Assembly (NCBI RefSeq): GCF_033115175.1
Contig: NC_084840.1
Coordinates: 80,367,179-80,431,178, forward strand
Source of the DNA: Lepus europaeus
Taxonomy: Eukaryota; Chordata; Mammalia; Lagomorpha; Leporidae
Length of the DNA: 64,000 bases
Reading direction: 5' to 3'
Positions 57,672 through 64,000 of the stretch are shown piece by piece (the stretch's first letter is position 1; every line of letters begins with the position of its first letter). A program made the position numbers and the translations under genes. Under the pieces are notes generated by a model, which did not search any database, was not told the DNA's origin, and saw only the letters and a list, made by a program, of their open reading frames with translations.

Positions 57672-57915
57672 TATTTGTTTCACTTTGTGTTACTACGTGG
57701 AGGCAAACTGTTGAAATCTTTACTTAATATATGTTAAATTGATCTTCTGTATATAAAGAGAACTGAAAATGAATCTTGATGTGAATGGAAGGGGAGAGGG
57801 AGCGGGAGGGGGAGGGTTGCGGGTGGGAGCGAAGTTGGGGGGGGGGGAAGCCATTGCAATCCATAAGCTGTACTTTGGAAATTTATATTCATTAAATAAA
57901 AGTTTAAGAAAAATA
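57672..57915 (+). mobile_element. Short L1 3' end
   Basis: Only the last about 240 bp: TTCACTTTGTGTTACTACG to the G-rich tract (GGGAGCGAAGTTGGGGGGGG) and AAATAAAAGTTTAAGAAAAA. Confidence 0.88.
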
Positions 57916-58117
57916 AAAATGTCCAAAATGAAATGTAAAGTATCAATGACTAAATGAAAGTGGATTTGGTAAGAAAATCCAAATTTTTGCAAAGTCCAGA
58001 ATTTATTAGGAGATTCCATTGAAGAATGACCCACATCAATTGATACTGAGACATCTTCATGTTTAAGACAAATTGGCATGAATGAAAATAAAATTACACC
58101 ATCTAAAATCATAAAAA

Positions 58118-58437
58118 GGGGGCCAGCACTGTGGCATAGTGGGTAAAGCCACCAGTTGCATTGGCAACATCTCATATAGGTGGCAGTTCATGTCTTGGCT
58201 GCCCCATTTCTGACTCAGCTCTCTGCCATGGCCTGGGGAAGCGGTAGATGGTCCAAGTCCTTGGGCTGCTGTCCCCATATGGGGGACCTGGGAGAAGTTT
58301 CTGGCTCCTGGCTCTTGGCTTTGGAATGGCCCAGCTCCAGCCATTGAGGCCATTTGTGGAGTGATCCAGCGGATGGAGGTTCCTTCCTCTCTATCTCTCT
58401 GCCTCTGCCTTTCTGTAACTCTGCCTTTCAAATAAAT
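58118..58437 (+). mobile_element. C-type SINE
   Basis: GGGGGCCAGCACTGTGGCATAG head, CTCTGCCTTTCAAATAAATC tail, followed by an (AT/CATATA)-rich stretch to about 58.48 kb. Confidence 0.88.
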
Positions 58438-60849
58438 CACATATCTATATGCAAATATATACATATATAGATATGTGAAGCTCAAAGGAAAAGTATTGTC
58501 AGATGCAAAATCTATGCTTTAGTTCATCAGGACATGTAGGGGGAACTGTCAAGGCAACCCAGCAAACTGAATGTTTAAATTCCTAATAAGCCTTCTGTGA
58601 ATGAGCATTTCTGTCAACATCATCAGAGTTAAAATATGCCATGATAAAGGCATGAAAATTAATATTTAGGAGTATAAAATCCTTTTTATGAGTCTATATG
58701 TATGAGCACTAACAATTTTCTAACTTAAAATTTCACTGGTAGAACAGTGTCTTTAAGTAAAATATTGCCTAGGACCATCTTTTTTCCCCCTGGAGACAAA
58801 GTATGTTTCTGAGCTATTGAGCACACACTTTTTTAAATTACCTGGCTCTGTATGTGACCATATTCAGCTATAACTGATTCATAGACTTGGTGCATTTTAA
58901 ATTATTAAATTATTTGATTTGTGCTGGTATAGCTTTTATTTTTGGTTCCGATTTAATATCAATGTCCCTTTCAAATGCAGAAGCCTTCAAATTTTAGTCC
59001 TTTTTCAAATCCTTTAAAGATGTTCTCACTATTCCTTAAATACCATGCCTTCAGATCAGACTGCTTAGAAATGTTTCCTCTTTATTAAGCTCATCTTTAA
59101 TCTCCTTCTTCACTACTCACAGATGACATACTGAATCACACAATAACATTCACATAATGTAGACAACTCAAATTTTGAACTTTATGTTGATTCTTATCAG
59201 TATATCTTTGAGTGAAACGTTGTTTTCTCATCTTAGGGGTAAGTTCATTCATAGGATGTTGACCAGAATAGTTTGTGTTGTTTGCTTTTCTAAGGCAAAT
59301 CTTTCACAAGGGCCAGATTATGGTTTCTCTGTGCTTTCTTTTTAATAGTTCTCTCTTCTATAGAGATATGACCCTAAGGAAGCCTTCTGAGATTGTTTCC
59401 AGATATGTTCAACTACATCAATTATAGCCAACTGGAGCTAGGTCTACTTCCCAAAGCAGATTCTTCACTTCAAAATTGTGTCCACGAAATATCTTACTCA
59501 AGGTACTCTCTGGTAGAGATATACATGGGATGAGAACCTTTGGCAAAATTAGAAACTACTGATTGTGTTGGTTGAAAGCTGTTTCTTATTTAACTTTTGA
59601 TTTATAGTTACTAAGGATTCTAATAGATTATGAATTAACTTTTCTACATGGATTTAGAGAAAATCACGAATTGGGAACAAGGACAGTTATAAATGTAGAT
59701 TAACTGCATCAAATTTTGAGTGTCTACGTTTTTAGCATATTTCTGTATGACAACTGTGTAAAGGGATACCTCCTGGCATTTTCAATCACAGAAGTCCACA
59801 CATATCAACATAATGTCATGTCATATATAGGGAACTATTTTATTATAGGTCTAGTTAAATAATCTTTCAAAGTTCTCTAAGTCATGAGAAAGACCAGTCA
59901 ACCCACATTTCTAGATCTCTAATTATGTGTATCTGTACAGTTCAATTGTACTGCAGCCATTTTGCTTTCAACCCTTAGTAGAATCAGCTGTCTTACTGCT
60001 CAATATTAGAGCACCCATGCAATCCACAATTACTTCTGCTAAAGAGACAACATGAATCACAAGAGAATCCTGCTGTCTTGATAAATAGTTACATAGTACT
60101 CAATAAATATCAGTAAAGTAGGATCTTGGACTACACATCAATCTTTATTACATTTAAGTAAGTTTTTGTAAAGGCTGATGAACACAGATCAACTAGGAGA
60201 ACTTGTTTTCCTGAACTTCTAGCGTTCAGAGCAGAGTTATTACTCAATAAGGTGATACTAGAATGGTCATTTTTTTTTCACTTTTCTCTGATATCTCCTT
60301 CTTTTCAACATCCAAAGAGGAAAACACATTCCCAGCAGGAAAAAAAGTTAATGCAATTACTTGCTATCCTTCTGGATAAGGAATAAAACATAAAATCAAT
60401 AGTAATTATTTCCCATAATCCTACTGTATACTTTTGATTTCAAAAGAAATTCAGAACTCCAAATTTAATAGCCAGTTGCTTCTTAGCATCTTAGGAAATA
60501 AGAACTATTAAATTTTAGAAACTATTAAATAGTCTAGAAAATATTAACAGTGATTCCAAGTGACAGATGTATACCAGTGTCCACAGCAGCATTACACATG
60601 GAAGTCAAAAGGCGTAAATAATCCAACGTTTACCAGTGAATTAAGAGTTATACAAAATGTAACATACTCAAATATTGCTTTCAGATTACAAAATTTAAAT
60701 TAAAACCTTATTAGCAGAATCATTAAAGTTATAAATTCAAGTGTGTCTATAAAAAGTTAAAAATATTTATTTATACTACCTAGAGCAAGTAAGATCCTTA
60801 CGAATATGGTGAATGCATTTATCAGGGGTAGAGAATGTAATCTTTATAA

Positions 60850-62215
60850 GAAAAGGCTGCTGTGGCTCACATACAACTGGGTGAATTTCCTGGAGACATC
60901 AATTCCTGGACCCCACTGACTTTGAGTCTGACCTGCAGGGTTGGTAGGTGGCAGATGGCTTCATTGCTGAATTTAACCAAAAGTTAAAGAAGAACCATTC
61001 CCAATTCTTTTTAAATTGCTCAAAACAACTGAAAGGGATGCAATCATCCCAAAGTCCTAGGAGGGCAGCATCACCTTAATTCCAAAACCAGAAAAAGCAC
61101 ACACAAAGAAAGAGAACTATAGACCAAAATCCCTTATGAACATAGATGCCAAAATCTTCAGCAAAATGCTAGCTAATCTAATCAAAAACACATTAAAAGG
61201 ATTGTTAAACTATACTAAGCAAGATTAACCCTTGGTATGCAGAGATGGTTCAACATAAACAACACAATAAACATGATATATTATGTTAACAAATGGATAA
61301 ATAAAATCCTTAGGTTTATCTTGATACAGATAAAGAATTTAATAAAATACAATGACTTTTCATCATAGAAACCTTAAGCAAACTGGGTATAGTAGAAACA
61401 TATCTCAACACAAGGCAGTATATGAGAAACCAACGGCAAGCAACATATTGAATGGAACAACACCCAAAGAATTTCCACTAAGATTTAGAACAAGAACAAG
61501 AATGCCCACTTTCACCATAGAAAAGCAACACACAAAAATCAACAGCCTTTGTATAAAAAATGCCATGACTATACAAAGATCTTCTACCATCAATCCCATT
61601 CACAAGAGCTACAAAAATTTAACAGCCTTGGGGTACAACTAACCAAAGATAGAAAACATCTGTACAGTAAAACTCACAAAACATTAAGGAAAGAAATAGA
61701 AGACACAAAAAATTGAACAAAATCTCCCATATTCACTAATTGGAAGAATGAATACCATCAAAATGTCCATGCTACTCAAAGAAATTCACACATTCAATGT
61801 GATCCCTATCAAGATAACAAACGTGTTCTCTCATATCCAGAAAAAAATGACCTAAAACACATGTGGAATCCCAAAAAACTCCAAATAGCTAAACCAATTG
61901 CACAAAATAAAAACAAAGCTGGAGGCATCATGATACAGGATTGGAAGACATATTACAGGGCAGTTATTATCAAAAAAGGCTGGTGCTGGCACAATAATAG
62001 ACAGGTAGAAAAATGAAACAGATTAGGGACCTCAAAAGTTAATACACATGGATACAAACAAGTCATCTTTGACAAATTAGCTAAAATCATTCCTCGTAGA
62101 AATGACAAACTCTTCAACAAACGGTATGGGAAAATTGGATCTACACGTGTACAAGTGTGAAACCAGAACTCTACCTTACACCTTACCCCAACAATCAACT
62201 CAGAATAGATAAGGG
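60850..62215 (+). mobile_element. Internally deleted old L1 replacing exons A and B of U4
   Basis: Starts with L1 5' UTR-like sequence (GACTTTGAGTCTGACCTGCAG, as at 9.43 kb), jumps at about 60.96 kb into mutated ORF2 (RT-region blocks at 61.0-61.5 kb, e.g. the frame segment YEKPTASNILNG), and ends near 62.2 kb within ORF2. Many stops. Confidence 0.8.
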
Positions 62216-63429
62216 TATATCTTATAAGAGGTATATATTTGCATTGTTGTTGAGTTCATGTTCAAATAAAATTTCACATTTTAGGCAAGAGACATAGCAA
62301 TGTAAGTGATCTCCTATACTAGTTGGACTGAATCCTTCTTTATACTCAACCATTCAGCATGGCAGCAAACTTGGAGCAGGAAACTCAGAATGTATCCCCA
62401 GCTCTTTGTAAACCTTTCACTAATTTCATTAGTTTGTGATACTTTTTTCAGTTTATAATTGATAAATTACCTTATCTCTGTACCATTGAGTGGGCAATGA
62501 TTATGAAATACAATGCAAATAGCACCCCATCAGACTCTATGGCTAAATCAAGTTTCCAAATCACATCATTCTTGGGTTTCTTTTGCAGTGTTCTGAGAAT
62601 AGAGCAGAGCTCCATGGCTTGCTAAGGAAAACTGTGGCTTTTCCACTGGTAAAGAACATAAATCTATTAATCCCATTTCTTGCTACATAATAAAGGGACC
62701 TAGACTTAGATTTTACTTTCTCTTGATGTGTAAAGCATGCACATTCTATTCTTCACTAGGATTAAGTGCTTTTAATTGCATATTCAATGGCTTGAATGTA
62801 TTTAGAATGAAAGCTATATCCTAAAGATTTAATCATAATGTTTATGTAAATTTCTCAAAGAAGAAATAGGTGATATGGTATGGAGTACTTAATGTTATCC
62901 CAGCAACTATTCAGCTAAAACATTTTCAATCTATACAAAGATAAGTGATGCACATAACATACTCTCCACTCAGGCAGCTTAATAGCACATTCTCCCCTTA
63001 GACAAGATTATCTTTTGTGGAGATAAATAAAAACAATATTAAACTAGGGAAAGGTTGTTCTGTACACACAATGTGACAAGTACTTGAAAGAGAAATGCTC
63101 CTAACAGTCAAAAGTGTGACAGAAAGCCACATAACACAAAGAGAATCTGGAGCTCGATCTGAATACATCAGTGTAGAGAAGAGCAGAAACTAAGAATTGT
63201 GAAGTACAACATGAAGAAAGTTGGAGAGATAGAGAAAGTGGCCAAAAAATCCCTCCGTCTTTGTTTAAGTCCACAGCCAAGGAAGTAAAGGCTTGCGTTT
63301 ATAAAATAACTTGGAAATGAACGATCACAGTAGCATGATTAACAGTGGTCAGAATGTGAAATTAATCTAAATGTTCATCAGCTGATGAAAGGCTAACCCA
63401 TACAACTAGAATAGTATTTTAGATTTTCG

Positions 63430-63712
63430 TAGGGGATGGCACTGTGACCTGAGGTGCCAACATCCCATATGGGCTCCAGTTTGTGTCCCACTACCCCTCT
63501 TCCAATCCAGCTCTCTGCTAATGGCATGGGAAAGCAGTGGAAGATGACTCAAATATTTGGAACCCTGCACACATGTGGGAGACCTAGAAGAAGCTCCTCA
63601 ATCTGGATCATTCCAGCTTCAGCCATTGCAGCCATTTGGGGAGTGAACCAGTGGAAGAAGACCTCTCTCTGCCTCAACTCTGCTTCTCAAATAAATAAAT
63701 CTTCTTAAAAAT
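63430..63712 (+). mobile_element. C-type SINE
   Basis: GGGGATGGCACTGTGACCTGAGG head, CTCTGCTTCTCAAATAAATAAATC tail; somewhat shortened. Confidence 0.82.
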
Positions 63713-64000
63713 AATATTATAGAAAATTGTTTGGCAATAAAAGAAATAAATACTGATAGATGCTTCATCACCGATGAATCCTTTTTATGCTTAATGAAAG
63801 AAGCTAGCCATTAAGGGCTACATAGTGTAATATTCTGTTTACATGAAATTTCCAACAAGTAAATCTTTAGACACAAAACATAGATATTTGATTGCCTAGG
63901 ATTAGTGAAGATCGAGGCATAATGGGTAAGCAATTTAGGGCTTTTCTTCAGAAGAAGGGCACTAGGCAATGATTAAGGGTTCAATTCAACAGGAAGAAGT

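Larger units (their letters stand above)
58500..64000. repeat. Segmental-duplication unit U4 (exons A and B missing)
   Basis: Landmarks present: GAGCATTTCTGTCAACATCATCAG near 58.60 kb, the 59.3-59.5 kb block (ACAAGGGCCAGATTATGGTTTC as at 41.53 kb), 59.88 kb, 60.12 kb, 62.58 kb, 62.81 kb, 63.03 kb and 63.79 kb. Between 60.80 and 62.24 kb, where exons A and B lie in the other units, there is an L1 fragment instead. Exon C of this unit would lie beyond the window. Confidence 0.75.

Noticed and set aside
1-64000. CRISPR array, operons, phage genes, plasmid features
   Set aside because: Tandem repeats found are exon-bearing duplications, SINEs, L1 leaders or microsatellites; spliced exons and CSINE/L1 content are those of a mammal.

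Overview
The window is nuclear DNA from a lagomorph, almost certainly rabbit or a close relative. The sign is the repeat content: more than twenty copies of the tRNA-derived C-type SINE (CSINE; head with a tRNA B-box-like GGTTCTAGTCC, end CTCTGCCTGTC-A(n)), plus rabbit-type L1 elements with their characteristic 3' UTR. Base composition is AT-rich. Nothing bacterial or viral-episomal is present.

The only cellular gene I can support lies on the minus strand and runs through most of the window, from about 56.2 kb down to about 3.2 kb. It appears as 15 small exons with splice sites, all encoding charged coiled-coil segments. By residue pattern and exon order they match the C-terminal coiled-coil half of the ANKRD26/ANKRD18/CCDC144 family. 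The ankyrin-repeat 5' part is not in the window. I cannot say which family member this is.

The striking feature is that one three-exon cassette is repeated in tandem. I call the exons, in transcript order, C (about 48 codons), B (about 28 codons) and A (about 31 codons). Full cassettes occur at 56.2-51.0 kb, 47.7-45.4 kb and 31.8-29.3 kb. An extra B-A pair lies at 43.6-43.1 kb. The introns and intergenic DNA around the exons are duplicated too, including old L1 pieces, so these are segmental duplications (roughly 27.6-34, 40.7-48.4, 49.7-57.1 and 58.5-64 kb). The fourth unit has lost its B and A exons, with an L1 fragment in their place. Every cassette has a length divisible by three and stays open. 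Downstream of the array come single-copy exons at 18.1, 14.6 and 7.5 kb and a possible terminal exon at 3.2 kb.

The rest is mobile DNA. Largest is a full-length L1 on the minus strand at 18,361-25,623 with a perfect 17-bp target-site duplication; its ORF1 and ORF2 are nearly complete but broken by a few frame changes. Other L1s are an old plus-strand copy (9.1-14.5 kb), 5'-truncated young 3' ends (32.5-33.7, 54.4-55.4, 57.7-57.9 kb), and the tandemly repeated 5' UTR of a minus-strand L1 that leaves the window at position 1. A 37.5-39.7 kb block looks like a composite with an endogenous-retrovirus gag-like remnant joined to an L1 3' end.
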